In this document: positions 52,490-61,884 of the stretch, piece after piece
Layout: every line of letters starts with the position of its first letter
How positions within the stretch are numbered: the first letter of the stretch is position 1
NCBI GenBank assembly: GCA_964544305.1
Contig: CAZJAZ010000008.1
Location: 1 to 64,000 of the forward strand
Source of the DNA: JAFDWI01 sp964544305
Lineage (GTDB): Bacteria > Actinomycetota > Acidimicrobiia > Acidimicrobiales > Iamiaceae
Direction of reading: 5' to 3'
DNA: 64,000 nucleotides
Position numbers and translations under genes: made by a program
The notes under the pieces: model-generated
What the model was told of the DNA's origin: nothing
Seen by the model: the letters and a program-made list of their open reading frames with translations, nothing else
Database searches by the model: none

Positions 52490-53743
52490 ATGGGACAATC
52501 AACATTCACGACACTCGAATCGGAAGTACGCAGCTACTGCCGATCGTGGCCGACCGTTTTTGACCGAGCGCGAGGTTCTCAAATATGGGACATCGACGGT
52601 AACGAGTTCATCGACTTCTTTGCCGGTGCTGGTGCACTGAACTACGGCCACAACCATCCGGTCGTGACCGAAGCGCTTCGAGACTACGTATCGAGTGACC
52701 GCATCGTCCATTCGCTTGACATGTTCACGGTGGCCAAAGAGAACTTCCTGTCCACATTCAACGAAACCATCCTCGCCCCGAATGGTCTTGAATACAAAGT
52801 GCAGTTCCCCGGTCCAACGGGCACGAACGCGGTCGAAGCAGCGCTCAAAATCGCGCGAAAGGTAACGGGCCGAGAAACAATCGTGAGCTTCACGAACGCT
52901 TTTCACGGCATGACCCTTGGTTCGTTGTCCGTGACAGGGAACTCAATGAAACGTGGCGGGGCCGGTATTCCACTCGTGCATGGCATTCCAATGCCCTATG
53001 ACAACTTCCTCGACGGCACCACACCCGACTTTTTATGGTTTGAACGACTTCTCACCGACGCGGGCAGCGGCCTTGAAGACCCTGCCGCAGTCATTGTCGA
53101 GACCGTGCAAGGCGAAGGTGGGGTGAACGTGGCACGCGCGCAATGGCTCCAAGCGCTCCAAGAGCTCTGTCGGCGCCACGGCATTCTCCTCGTCGTCGAC
53201 GACGTGCAAATGGGTTGTGGACGAACCGGTGAATTTTTCAGCTTTACCGAATACGGTTTGGACCCAGACGTTGTGTGCATTTCGAAATCGATCAGCGGTT
53301 CAGGTCTTCCCATGGCCTTGACACTGATGAAACCCGAACATGATGTCTGGGCACCTGGTGAACACAACGGAACCTTTCGAGGGAACAATCCGGCTTTCGC
53401 CACGGCAACCGCCGCGTTGAGTTTCTGGAAAGATGACGCGCTACCAACCAATACGATCCGCATCGCCCACATCATTCAGACGTCGCTGCAAGAAATTGCG
53501 CACGCCTTCCCGGAACTTGATGCTGAAGTGCGAGGGCGCGGCGCTATTTGGGGACTGGACGTCCAATCAGGCGATGTCGCCGCCAAAATTTGCCGTCACG
53601 CTTTTGCAAACGGTCTTCTCGTCGAAACTTCTGGCCCAGAAGGAGGCGTCGTCAAAGTTCTTCCCGCGCTCAACATTGACGACGACCTGCTCAACGCGGG
53701 CCTTGCGCGCATTGCAGATGCCGCCGCACACGTGTGCGCATGA
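52490..53743 (+). CDS. ectB: Diaminobutyrate--2-oxoglutarate transaminase
   Basis: A 417-aa class III aminotransferase. FFAGAGALNYGHNHP is the family N-terminal signature, EAALKIARKVTGRETIVSF follows, VIVETVQGEGGVNVA precedes the pyridoxal region, and ISKSISGSGLPMAL contains the Schiff-base Lys. It converts aspartate semialdehyde to diaminobutyrate. GGAGGAG lies 8 nt before the ATG. The gap to ectC is 34 nt. Confidence 0.97.
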   Translation: MGQSTFTTLESEVRSYCRSWPTVFDRARGSQIWDIDGNEFIDFFAGAGALNYGHNHPVVTEALRDYVSSDRIVHSLDMFTVAKENFLSTFNETILAPNGLEYKVQFPGPTGTNAVEAALKIARKVTGRETIVSFTNAFHGMTLGSLSVTGNSMKRGGAGIPLVHGIPMPYDNFLDGTTPDFLWFERLLTDAGSGLEDPAAVIVETVQGEGGVNVARAQWLQALQELCRRHGILLVVDDVQMGCGRTGEFFSFTEYGLDPDVVCISKSISGSGLPMALTLMKPEHDVWAPGEHNGTFRGNNPAFATATAALSFWKDDALPTNTIRIAHIIQTSLQEIAHAFPELDAEVRGRGAIWGLDVQSGDVAAKICRHAFANGLLVETSGPEGGVVKVLPALNIDDDLLNAGLARIADAAAHVCA

Positions 53744-53777
53744 CCACTTTCGACCGGCCAAAAGGGATGACGAAACC

Positions 53778-54173
53778 ATGATCGTAAAAGCGCTCAAAGA
53801 CATCACCAACACCGATCGTGACGTGCGCGCCGAGACCTGGCGTAGCCGGCGTCTGCTCCTTGCCGCTGACGGACGTGGCTATTCGCTGCATGACACGGTT
53901 CTCTATGCCGGAACGTGCACAGAAATGGAGTACGTGAATCACGTTGAGTCGGTGTATTGCATCGAAGGAACCGGCACCCTTGAAGATCGCACGAACGGCG
54001 TCGTCCACGACCTTGCTCCGGGGACGTTGTATGTCCTTGACGGGCACGAGCGGCATTGCGTTCGCGCCGTCACCGACTTGCGAGTGGTTTGCGTGTTCAC
54101 TCCTGCGGTCATCGGCACCGAAGTGCACGATGCGAACGGCGCGTACCCACTCCTTGACCCTGACGCCTCATGA
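53778..54173 (+). CDS. ectC: L-ectoine synthase
   Basis: A 131-aa cupin: MIVKALKDITNTDRDV, WRSRRLLLAADGRGYSLHDT, YCIEGTGTLED and GTLYVLDGHERH are EctC hallmarks, with the metal ligands in the Glu-Tyr-His positions of the cupin. It closes the ring of N-gamma-acetyldiaminobutyrate to make ectoine. The ATG fits the family N-terminus; the stop overlaps ectD (ATGA). Confidence 0.97.
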   Translation: MIVKALKDITNTDRDVRAETWRSRRLLLAADGRGYSLHDTVLYAGTCTEMEYVNHVESVYCIEGTGTLEDRTNGVVHDLAPGTLYVLDGHERHCVRAVTDLRVVCVFTPAVIGTEVHDANGAYPLLDPDAS

Positions 54174-55066
54174 CCATCGCGCCTTGCCACGATAGGTATC
54201 CAACTCGTTTGGCCCCAGGCGAAAGCGCCACGCCGATCGAGCGAGGCGAACCCACCGTTTGGGGCACCCAACCGGGGCCGCTCGCCGTGGGTGACCTCGG
54301 CGCTTTTGACCGAGACGGTTTCATTACAATTTCTGGCTTGATCACTGCGCAACATGCGCAGGATCTTCTTGCCGAAGCACACCACCTTGGCAACAATCCA
54401 AAATGGCGACGCGACGAGCGCACGATCATTGAACCAGACAGCTATGAGGTTCGATCGATCTTTGAAGCCCATGCGATCTCCGAACGGTTCGCACAACTCG
54501 TTGCCGACAAACGGATCGCCGGTATTGCCCGGCAACTGCTGGGCTCTGAGGTCACGATTCATCAAAGCCGCATCAATCTCAAGCCCGGATTTACCGGCAA
54601 AGAATTCGATTGGCATTCAGATTTTGAAACATGGCATGCCGAAGATGGTCTGCCCGCCATGCGCACGGTGAGTGTGTCAATTGCCTTGACTCCAAACTAT
54701 GAGTGCAACGGTCCACTCATGATCATTCCGGGTTCACACCGCACGTTCGTCCCTTGCGTGGGGGACACACCGGACAGTCACTACCGTCAATCGCTACGAC
54801 GTCAAGAGATCGGTGTGCCCGATCACGACAATGTTCGCGTCCTGGCCGAACAAAACGGGATTCGAACGCTCATTGGCGATACGGGGTCGGCCGTATTTTT
54901 TGACAGCAATTGTCTGCACGGTTCGAACTCGAACATTTCACCGTACCCACGTTCCAACGTGTTCATCGTTTACAACAGCGTTGACAACGCGCTCGTTGCC
55001 CCCTACGCGGGCACCAAGCCACGACCGTCCTATATCGCAAGTCGCATTCCATCGCCGGTTGGCTAA
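54170..55066 (+). CDS. ectD: Ectoine 5-hydroxylase
   Basis: A 298-aa Fe(II)/2-oxoglutarate dioxygenase. The iron ligands are His and Asp in DWHSDFETWH and the distal His in CLHGSN; the EctD consensus FDWHSDFETWHxEDGMP is nearly complete (DGLP here). It hydroxylates ectoine to 5-hydroxyectoine, extending protection to heat and desiccation. It ends the ectABCD operon and is followed by a hairpin terminator at 55115. Confidence 0.97.
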   Translation: MTIAPCHDRYPTRLAPGESATPIERGEPTVWGTQPGPLAVGDLGAFDRDGFITISGLITAQHAQDLLAEAHHLGNNPKWRRDERTIIEPDSYEVRSIFEAHAISERFAQLVADKRIAGIARQLLGSEVTIHQSRINLKPGFTGKEFDWHSDFETWHAEDGLPAMRTVSVSIALTPNYECNGPLMIIPGSHRTFVPCVGDTPDSHYRQSLRRQEIGVPDHDNVRVLAEQNGIRTLIGDTGSAVFFDSNCLHGSNSNISPYPRSNVFIVYNSVDNALVAPYAGTKPRPSYIASRIPSPVG

Positions 55067-55114
55067 TCGCGCCAATCAATTGGGCAAGAGCAGCGGAAAT
55101 TTTGGGACGCGAAA

Positions 55115-55142
55115 AAGGGCGACCCCATTTGGGGCCGCCCTT
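55115..55142. terminator. Hairpin between ectD and aldehyde dehydrogenase
   Basis: Arms 55115-55126 (AAGGGCGACCCC) and 55131-55142 (GGGGCCGCCCTT) pair with one mismatch around ATTT. It lies between convergent genes; the A-rich left flank gives a U-run on the minus-strand transcript. Confidence 0.8.
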
Positions 55143-55164
55143 CACGGTGACTTGCGTGATCAGG

Positions 55165-56676
55165 TCAGATTTCGCCGCTGAGGGCGCTGAACTGCAGGTA
55201 CTCTTCTTTGGAGCTAGCCGCACTGGTGTGCACGTGCTTGACCTGCTGGTAGGCCCGGTAGCCCTCGGTGCCCAACTCACGGCCGATACCTGACTGCTTG
55301 TAACCACCAAAGGGCTTGTCAGGTGAAATCATGTGATAGTCGTTGATCCACACGGTGCCGGTGCGCATACGGTTTGCCACGCTCTGGGCACGTTCAATGT
55401 TGGTCGATTGCACACCGCCGCCAAGCCCGTAGATCGAGTCGTTGGCAATGGCAATTGCTTCGTCGTCGGTGCTGAAGGGGATCACGCACAAGACTGGGCC
55501 GAAGATCTCCTCTTGGGCGATCTTGGCCTTGTTGTCAACCTTGGAGAAGATCGTGGGCTTGTAGAACGCGTCACGATCGAGGTTGTCGGGAAGATCGTCG
55601 GGTTTGGCGCCACCCACGACCGGCTCGCCGACCTCGTCACGGCCGAGCTTCACGTAGCGCTCAACGGTTTCGACCTGGCCTCGTGAAACGAGCGGGCCGA
55701 GGTCGGTCGTAAAGTCCAGCGGATCGCCGATTTTCATCTTCGCGGCGCGTTCTACGAGCAGGGCCACGAACTCGTCGTAGATCTTGGCATCCACGAGCGC
55801 ACGGGTGCCTGACTCGCACACCTGACCGTTGTGGAAGAACGTGCCAAACAGCACGGCAGCGGCGGCAATGTCAAGGTTGGCGTCGTCGAGCACGATGTTG
55901 GCGGATTTACCACCAAGCTCAAGGGTGGTGGGCTTGACCGTGCCAGAAGCAAGCTGCATGATGCGACGGCCAACCTCGGTCGAGCCGGTAAACGCGGTCT
56001 TGTCAACCATCGGGTTCGCAGCGAGTTCTTCACCAACGGTGCCACCGGGCCCAGCCAGGATGTTGACCACACCAGGTGGGATGTCCGCTTCTTGGAAGAT
56101 CTCACCAAGCATGAGTGCACTCACCGATGTGAAGGATGCGGGTTTGATCACCGCACAGTTTCCCGCAGCCAGCGATGGGGCAATCTTCCACGACGCCATG
56201 ATGAACGGGAAGTTCCACGGGATGATCCCGGTGGTCACACCGTGTGGCTCATAGCGCACATAGTTTGTTGATGCGGGAAATGGGTTGCCTTCGCGTTCGA
56301 CCTGATCGGGTTGCTCGGTTGCACAACGCGCAAACCAACGGAACGAACTCGCGCCTCCGGGGATGTCAGCAAACGTGGCCTTCTTGATGGTGCCTCCACC
56401 GTCACGGGCTTCAGCTTCAGCGAGCTGAGCGGTCTTGGCGTCAATCAGATCTGCGACCTTATTGAGCTTCGCGGCACGTTCTGCGCCAGACATTTTGGGC
56501 CACGGACCCTCGTCGAAAGCTTTGCGGGCGGCTTCAATCGCGCGCACCGCGTCCTCTTTGCCGGCTTTTGCAATTTCGGCATAGGGCGTGTTGGTGGCGG
56601 GCTCGTAGCTGGTGAACGTTTCCCCAGATGCGGCGTCACAGTGTTCGCCATTGATGAAGAGCTGGTGGTCGGCCAT
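55165..56676 (-). CDS. NAD(P)-dependent aldehyde dehydrogenase
   Basis: A 503-aa enzyme with IPWNFPF, FTGSTEVGRRIMQ, the catalytic Glu in LELGGKSANIV, the catalytic Cys in HNGQVCESGTRAL and EEIFGPVL. It oxidises aldehydes to acids; the overall form resembles betaine or gamma-aminobutyraldehyde dehydrogenases, so it could take the product of the amine oxidase. ATG 56676 (MADHQLFINGE) follows AAGGGGA; the longer frame upstream runs into the hairpin region. Confidence 0.93.
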   Translation of the reverse strand: MADHQLFINGEHCDAASGETFTSYEPATNTPYAEIAKAGKEDAVRAIEAARKAFDEGPWPKMSGAERAAKLNKVADLIDAKTAQLAEAEARDGGGTIKKATFADIPGGASSFRWFARCATEQPDQVEREGNPFPASTNYVRYEPHGVTTGIIPWNFPFIMASWKIAPSLAAGNCAVIKPASFTSVSALMLGEIFQEADIPPGVVNILAGPGGTVGEELAANPMVDKTAFTGSTEVGRRIMQLASGTVKPTTLELGGKSANIVLDDANLDIAAAAVLFGTFFHNGQVCESGTRALVDAKIYDEFVALLVERAAKMKIGDPLDFTTDLGPLVSRGQVETVERYVKLGRDEVGEPVVGGAKPDDLPDNLDRDAFYKPTIFSKVDNKAKIAQEEIFGPVLCVIPFSTDDEAIAIANDSIYGLGGGVQSTNIERAQSVANRMRTGTVWINDYHMISPDKPFGGYKQSGIGRELGTEGYRAYQQVKHVHTSAASSKEEYLQFSALSGEI

Positions 56677-56765
56677 GGTGCTTGGTCCCCTTGGTTTGCC
56701 GATTTGTGGATGATGCGGATGCAATCGGATTGCGCAGCCGCCCTCGCACCCTACCTGCCTTCGTG

Positions 56766-56840
56766 GGCATTGTGCACCTTGGCACAATGCCGTTCTTTGT
56801 CCAGTTGCGCACCGCTACGGTGCACAACAGGACAAAGAAC
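56766..56840. terminator. Two tandem long hairpins between MBL and aldehyde dehydrogenase genes
   Basis: Hairpin A pairs 56766-56775 with 56782-56791 (10 bp, perfect). Hairpin B pairs 56792-56802 with 56830-56840 (11 bp, perfect) and 56804-56814 with 56818-56828 (one C-A mismatch on the plus strand, G-U on the minus strand). B is therefore a 23-position stem with a 3-nt loop. They follow the MBL-fold gene and precede the next gene on the same strand. Probably a terminator, without a U-run. Confidence 0.6.
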
Positions 56841-56866
56841 AGATTTCGTCGGGGGCCGTCCGCCCT

Positions 56867-57760
56867 TCAGCTACGCGCAACAGCTTGCCAGTGACCCCGG
56901 TCGACATCGTCGACGTTGTCACACGATGCCTGGCCATCGCCTACGAGTTTGCGCAGGTGGGCCCACAACGAGAAACGGGCAATTGGAAACAGCGCTTCAT
57001 CGACGTCTGCGTAGACGAGGCGTACGAGATCGTCAACCGTCCCACCTGCCTCAAGTGTGTTCAGCGCATTTGCAACGATTGCTTCTCGCATACTGCGATG
57101 TGCAAGATACGCGTTGACCACCGTGGAAGGGTCGTCGATGACGTGACCATGTGCGGGCGCAAGTCGCCGGAGCGGAGGCTCCATTCCAAGCAGCTTTTGC
57201 AACGACTTGAAATAGTCAGCCATATCACCATCGGGCGGAGCAATGACCACCGTTGTCCCTTGCATCACATGGTCGCCGGTAAACAACAGCTGCTCGTCTT
57301 CGAGCAGCACGCACACATGGTTTGATGCATGACCGGGCGTGTGCACGCCTCGCAGCGCGTACTCGTCTGTTGTGATCCGGTCGCCATCAGAAAAGACGTC
57401 ATCAACTTCGAGACCATCGCGCGAATCAAAAGCCAAAATCGGCACGCCCGTTCGTTCTGCCAAAATTGGTGCCGCAGGCCAGTGATCAATATGCGTATGG
57501 GTACACACAATGCGCCCCAGCGCGCCGTTACACGCGGCCAGGATCGCCTCGACATGTTCTGAATCGTCAGGACCCGGGTCAATCACGGTGACATCGTTGT
57601 GGCCGATGAGATACGTGTTCGTTCCCGGGCCGGTCATGACCGACGGGTTCGGCGCCAAGACGCGGCGAACAAGCGGTGACACCGTGGAACATACCCCCGT
57701 CACAAGGGCGTCAGAATGGACCATGCCCTCTTGTTCAACTGGTGGAGGGACACTCGTCAT
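56867..57760 (-). CDS. MBL-fold metallo-hydrolase (LACTB2-like)
   Basis: A 297-aa metallo-beta-lactamase-fold protein with TGPGTNTYLIG, VIDPGPDD, the zinc motif CTHTHIDHWPAAP, HTPGHASNHVC and FTGDHVM. The C-terminal helical domain (YLAHRSMREAIVANAL) matches LACTB2-type hydrolases, some of which cut RNA. Its ATG overlaps the NUDIX stop by 4 nt. Confidence 0.9.
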   Translation of the reverse strand: MTSVPPPVEQEGMVHSDALVTGVCSTVSPLVRRVLAPNPSVMTGPGTNTYLIGHNDVTVIDPGPDDSEHVEAILAACNGALGRIVCTHTHIDHWPAAPILAERTGVPILAFDSRDGLEVDDVFSDGDRITTDEYALRGVHTPGHASNHVCVLLEDEQLLFTGDHVMQGTTVVIAPPDGDMADYFKSLQKLLGMEPPLRRLAPAHGHVIDDPSTVVNAYLAHRSMREAIVANALNTLEAGGTVDDLVRLVYADVDEALFPIARFSLWAHLRKLVGDGQASCDNVDDVDRGHWQAVARS

Positions 57761-58710
57761 GGGCCGTGATCGGGCTGTCCGACACCGTCAATATCGGGCA
57801 TGCCGATTGGTACGGTGCCCACTGGTTGCCCAACCTCGACGCTGCCTCCTGTTGCGCCATCAAGCCCTGGCCAAGCACGCAAGGTTGAATCCCCCGCGTA
57901 CGCCCGGTCATAGACCGGGTCGCCGGGCATCACGATGCGAATACCATCCGCATCGGAGTACACACGGGGCACCATTGCAGGAATCTCACCCAAGGCTGCC
58001 GCGCCAGACAGCGCCGAGGGAACATCATCGAAGTGAGACAACATGCGTAGATGCGCAATCGTGGGAGGAAGCATCGCATACTCACCGCGCGCATTCGCAT
58101 CAAGCGCGGCCATTGGCTCGATCCATTGCGCCGAAATCACCTCTCGATCATCTTGGACAGCACGTTGCCCAACCGGCGCGGCAGCAAGGAAGAATCGAGT
58201 GTCGTATCGGCGAGGCGCACCCGGTGGCGTCACCCAATGGCCGACGTAATGCATGTCGCCAAGGGATAACCGGAGGCCTTCGGCACGACAGACTTCCACC
58301 AAACGCCGCTCACGGTGATCGACCGCGGCCCGGTGTTGCAAGAACCGTTCGGCGAGATCACGATCAGCAAAATCGAGAGCCGACCCGTCGCCACGCGTCG
58401 CCATCATGAGGCCCGCTTCTTCAAATGTTTCACGGACCGCCGCAACCCAGAACGCAAGTCCATTTCTTGGCAGACCGAGCGCCCGAGACGCTTCGTCGTC
58501 ACGAAGACCATCACAAATAGAGGCCACATCGGCTTCGCCGTCTTCGGGGTCGACTCCGCCACCGGGAAATACATACGCCCCACCAACGAAGTCAGAATTG
58601 AGATTGCGTTGCAACATGCACACCTGCAAGGTGGGTGCATCACGAATAAGCATCACTGTGGCTGCCGGGCGAATCGGCACGTCAAGTGAAGGATCGATAT
58701 TCAATGACAT
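57757..58710 (-). CDS. NUDIX hydrolase
   Basis: A 317-aa protein. The Nudix box is split by a long insertion: GGAYVFPGGGVDPEDGE starts it and AVRETFEEAGLM completes it about 40 residues later. It should hydrolyse nucleoside-diphosphate-linked compounds or CoA esters, as in other NUDT19/RNase-like large NUDIX proteins. ATG 58710 is chosen; the longer frame overlaps FxsA. Confidence 0.88.
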   Translation of the reverse strand: MSLNIDPSLDVPIRPAATVMLIRDAPTLQVCMLQRNLNSDFVGGAYVFPGGGVDPEDGEADVASICDGLRDDEASRALGLPRNGLAFWVAAVRETFEEAGLMMATRGDGSALDFADRDLAERFLQHRAAVDHRERRLVEVCRAEGLRLSLGDMHYVGHWVTPPGAPRRYDTRFFLAAAPVGQRAVQDDREVISAQWIEPMAALDANARGEYAMLPPTIAHLRMLSHFDDVPSALSGAAALGEIPAMVPRVYSDADGIRIVMPGDPVYDRAYAGDSTLRAWPGLDGATGGSVEVGQPVGTVPIGMPDIDGVGQPDHGP

Positions 58711-58726
58711 GTCGAAGCAGTCTCGC

Positions 58727-59215
58727 TCATGATCCGGGGCGGCCCAGCATCGGATGATCACCCGGGCGACCCGAGCCGGTCGAGTCTTCCCACCCGTCTA
58801 CGTCAACAATGCCGTCACCGTGGCCAGAGCCAAAGCGACCGTTTGACACCACAAACAATGGTTCCGAAAACCGAGAAACCAGCCAGGCACCGCTCTTCTT
58901 AGCGATGACGTTGCGCGAAGAACCTACCAATAGGGCAAGGCCAACGAATGCGGAACAAAACCCAGGCAACACCAATAGTGCGGCGCCAAGTACCCGCAAC
59001 GCGCCATCCAAAATCGCGAAACCCGGTGCTTCACCAAGAGCGATCTGACGTGATGCTTGTCGCCAGGCTGCAAACCCCTGAACTTTGATTTGCCACAAAC
59101 CGAGCCCAGAAAGCGCGATCAACACAAGCAAAGTGACCAGCCAACCCACAGCGTGTGCAACGACGGCTGCGACGACGATCTCAATGATCGGCACTCCGAG
59201 CACAACGATCCACAT
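58727..59215 (-). CDS. fxsA: FxsA family membrane protein
   Basis: A 162-aa protein with hydrophobic segments WIVVLGVPIIEIVVAAVVAHAVG and LVTLLVLIALSGLGLWQIK, then GALRVLGAALLVLPGFCSAFVGLALLV, the FxsA pattern. A hydrophilic Gly/Asp-rich tail follows. FxsA is an inner-membrane protein of unclear role (first found in phage exclusion in E. coli). It begins the fxsA-NUDIX-MBL run. Confidence 0.88.
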   Translation of the reverse strand: MWIVVLGVPIIEIVVAAVVAHAVGWLVTLLVLIALSGLGLWQIKVQGFAAWRQASRQIALGEAPGFAILDGALRVLGAALLVLPGFCSAFVGLALLVGSSRNVIAKKSGAWLVSRFSEPLFVVSNGRFGSGHGDGIVDVDGWEDSTGSGRPGDHPMLGRPGS

Positions 59216-59260
59216 GGAGACAGGCTACCGGCGATCAGCGTGGTCGCGATCAGTCACCCA

Positions 59261-59518
59261 TCAGGCATCGGCCAGCGCGCGACGCTCCACTTCGTTCAGC
59301 CCCCCCCATATTCCATGGGATTCGTTGATCGATAATGCGTATTGCAAGCACGCTTCTTTCACAACACACGTTCGGCAGATTTCTTTTGCCCGAGCTTCAC
59401 GCCGACGCCGATCGTCTTTCCGTTCAAAACTTGCAGGGGGATAGAAGATCACGGCGTGTGGGCCGCGACATGCGGCACGTTGCTGCCAAGTTTGCTCGAC
59501 TCGTTGAGCACTCACCAT
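59261..59518 (-). CDS. WhiB-family iron-sulfur transcription regulator
   Basis: An 85-aa protein. Cys17, Cys48, Cys51 and Cys57 hold the 4Fe-4S cluster; the GIWGG turn is at 69-73. AAAGGGGG precedes the ATG. WhiB proteins are restricted to Actinobacteria and their phages and sense redox change or NO, acting with the main sigma factor. Proximity to the ArsA-like pair resembles the whiB4 neighbourhood of Mycobacterium tuberculosis. No separate basic DNA-binding tail is visible after GIWGG beyond ERRALADA, so the protein is unusually short at its end. Confidence 0.93.
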   Translation of the reverse strand: MVSAQRVEQTWQQRAACRGPHAVIFYPPASFERKDDRRRREARAKEICRTCVVKEACLQYALSINESHGIWGGLNEVERRALADA

Positions 59519-59600
59519 CGGCCCCCTTTCGTCAAAACGCGACCCTACCGAGTGAAATCTGCCACTTCAAGAAGTTTTTTGTGACAATTCGACAACGCGT

Positions 59601-60839
59601 TCAGGGGACCGGCGTTGAAACGGTTTCAACTCGACAGATCACACCCTCAATCCCCACAACTTTTATTTGAGCGCCGACCGGGATCGTCGGCTCATCGGCG
59701 CGGGCGGCCCAACGGGCTTCGCCAACTTCAATAACCCCATCGGCGTCAAGAGCTGAGGTCACCACACCAGACCGGCCGATGAGGAAGTCTCGCTCAATGA
59801 CCGGGGTTGAAAACCGGCTCCGAGTCATGGCGGGCATCCCAAACACCATGAATACAACCGCCGCGATAAAGACCAAAAGGGTTGAAATCCACGGGGTCGG
59901 CACACCGGTAAACAACGTCATCATGCCCGCCCCCAACGCCACTGCGCCGGCACCGGTCCACACGCGTGGCGTACCGACTTGAACATCAACGGCAAACGCC
60001 ACCATCGATCCCACAATGGCAGCAACGGCAACTGCCCGAACTGGCAACACCCCGAGCCCGTAGCTTCCAAAGATGACAAATGCAGCGCCGCAAAGGCCAG
60101 CGACGCCGACACCTGCGGTGAAAAGTTCGAACACCAACAGGCAGAGTCCAAATACAAACAGCAATTGCGCGACGGCAGGCGATGCAAACGTGTGCATCAG
60201 GTTCTGACCGGTTGACAATTGGGTGAATTGGATCGGAGTCGCACGCGTTGTGCCGGTTGTTTTGGGCGAGAATCCAGGGACTTCGAGCAACATGCGTCGC
60301 AACACAAGCGCGTTTTTCCGTGGAACGGTGAGGCCTGCGGCGTCAGCTTGTTCGGCCCCCATCACGCCGTCACGGAGTGTCTCGGCGGAATCGCGAAAAC
60401 TTGTGGTCCACAAATTTTTGGGAATGATCACCTCACCCATTTGGCCAATGACCGAACCCGGCGCAACACCAACGTGATCGACGACGGCGATGAGTTGCGC
60501 AGCAGCCCCCATTGCTTTCGAGCCACTTGGGCCGACCCACGCGAGAATCGGGACATTGGAATCGTGCAACGTGTGAGCAAGACGAATCAAACGGTCATTG
60601 TGTAACACCGATCCGCTCGAATTAATGCGCAACACAATCGCAGGAGCCTTATTCATCTCAGCTTCGGCGACGCTTTGGGTCAAGAAATCTGCGGTAATCG
60701 GATCGATCAAACCAGACACCTTGACGACCTGCACCGCCCGCGATGGGGTGGGCTTCGTTGCACTGGCTTGTCCTGCAAAGATCGACACCACGCACAGCAT
60801 GGGCACGACCAGGAGCACTTTGGTCGATAGTCTGCGCAC
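59601..60839 (-). CDS. NfeD/ClpP-class membrane protein, catalytic Ser apparently lost
   Basis: From GTG 60839 (AAAGGAC upstream) 412 aa. A signal peptide (STKVLLVVPMLCVVSIFAGQASA) is followed by a ClpP-class protease-like domain (VVKVSGLIDPITADFLTQSV, VLRINSSGS, PILAWVGPSGSKAMGAAAQLI), helices near residues 200-330, and a C-terminal OB-like NfeD domain (GRSGVVTSALDADGVIEVGEARWAAR). In active NfeD proteases the segment reads PSGxRAASAG; here Gly sits where Ser is expected. It probably scaffolds membrane microdomains rather than cutting peptides. Confidence 0.85.
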   Translation of the reverse strand: MRRLSTKVLLVVPMLCVVSIFAGQASATKPTPSRAVQVVKVSGLIDPITADFLTQSVAEAEMNKAPAIVLRINSSGSVLHNDRLIRLAHTLHDSNVPILAWVGPSGSKAMGAAAQLIAVVDHVGVAPGSVIGQMGEVIIPKNLWTTSFRDSAETLRDGVMGAEQADAAGLTVPRKNALVLRRMLLEVPGFSPKTTGTTRATPIQFTQLSTGQNLMHTFASPAVAQLLFVFGLCLLVFELFTAGVGVAGLCGAAFVIFGSYGLGVLPVRAVAVAAIVGSMVAFAVDVQVGTPRVWTGAGAVALGAGMMTLFTGVPTPWISTLLVFIAAVVFMVFGMPAMTRSRFSTPVIERDFLIGRSGVVTSALDADGVIEVGEARWAARADEPTIPVGAQIKVVGIEGVICRVETVSTPVP

Positions 60840-60879
60840 TTGAAAGTCCTTTCGAAAGCAAAACGCAAGAAGGGTGAAC

Positions 60880-61884
60880 GTGGACCCAGTCCAATTCTTC
60901 ACCACAGCTCGCCTGGTCATCGTGGCCGGAAAAGGCGGCGTGGGCAAAACGACCGTATCGGCCGCCCTCGCATCAGCCGCGTCTCAGGTGGGTCTCAACG
61001 CCCTCATCATTGACCTAGAAGGCAGCGGCGGGCTGTCCGCAATGTTTGGATCAGACACACTTGGCTACGACGAAGAAACGCTCAATCCTGCCGACCCCCA
61101 ACATGGCATTGGTGAAATTCGTGCACGAGTACTCACCCCTGACGATGCGCTTATTGAGTATCTCGACGAACACGGAATGAAGCGGATTTCCAAACGTTTA
61201 GCTTCAACTGGCGCACTCGAAGTTGTCGCGACGGCCGCGCCCGGCATCAAAGACATCTTGGTACTTGGCAAAGTCAAACAGCTTGAACGTGCTGGCGTGG
61301 CTGATGTCATCGTGCTTGATGCACCGGCTGCTGGTCACGCCATCACGTTCTTGCAAGCAGCACGCGGCCTATTGGACGCGGTACGTGTTGGGCCAATCAA
61401 CACACAAGCATCAGAGGTGCTCGACTTGTTGACCGATGCGTCACGTTGTCGAGTATTACTTGTTACCTTGCCCGAAGAAACTCCGGTCAATGAACTTGTC
61501 GAAACGGCATTCGCACTTGAAGATCACGTTGGAGTCCACCTTGCACCCGTCGTGGTGAACGGGGAACTTGCGCCAATCGACGGCTTAGATGCAAACCCGT
61601 CAAAGGCCGCAAAGGCCGCCGGAATCAAACTTGCACGTGGAGAAAGTCGAGCGATGAGTGACGCAGCAGCATTTCGCAACGACCGAACTGCCCTCCAACA
61701 AGCCCAAGTGCAACGCCTGGCAACAAGTCTTCCTCTCCCTCAGATTCGACTCCCTTTTCGATTCACTGACGCAATCGGCCGCGATGACCTCGACGTACTC
61801 GGACAAGCAATTCTCGACGGAATCACCGCCGTTCCCGAACACGCGATTGGCGCAAACCTTCCCGACAACGAGGATTATTCATGA
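60880..61884 (+). CDS. ArsA/Get3-like ATPase, first of a pair
   Basis: From GTG 60880 (AAGAAGG upstream) 334 aa; GTG 60874 is an alternative. The deviant Walker A AGKGGVGKTT with its signature Lys is complete, and LDAPAAGHAITFL matches the ArsA signature. No paired metal-binding Cys for arsenite is visible, so an oxyanion pump is unlikely. The counterpart in mycobacteria (Rv3679) lies next to a second ATPase and whiB4. It overlaps the next gene by 4 nt. Confidence 0.9.
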   Translation: MDPVQFFTTARLVIVAGKGGVGKTTVSAALASAASQVGLNALIIDLEGSGGLSAMFGSDTLGYDEETLNPADPQHGIGEIRARVLTPDDALIEYLDEHGMKRISKRLASTGALEVVATAAPGIKDILVLGKVKQLERAGVADVIVLDAPAAGHAITFLQAARGLLDAVRVGPINTQASEVLDLLTDASRCRVLLVTLPEETPVNELVETAFALEDHVGVHLAPVVVNGELAPIDGLDANPSKAAKAAGIKLARGESRAMSDAAAFRNDRTALQQAQVQRLATSLPLPQIRLPFRFTDAIGRDDLDVLGQAILDGITAVPEHAIGANLPDNEDYS

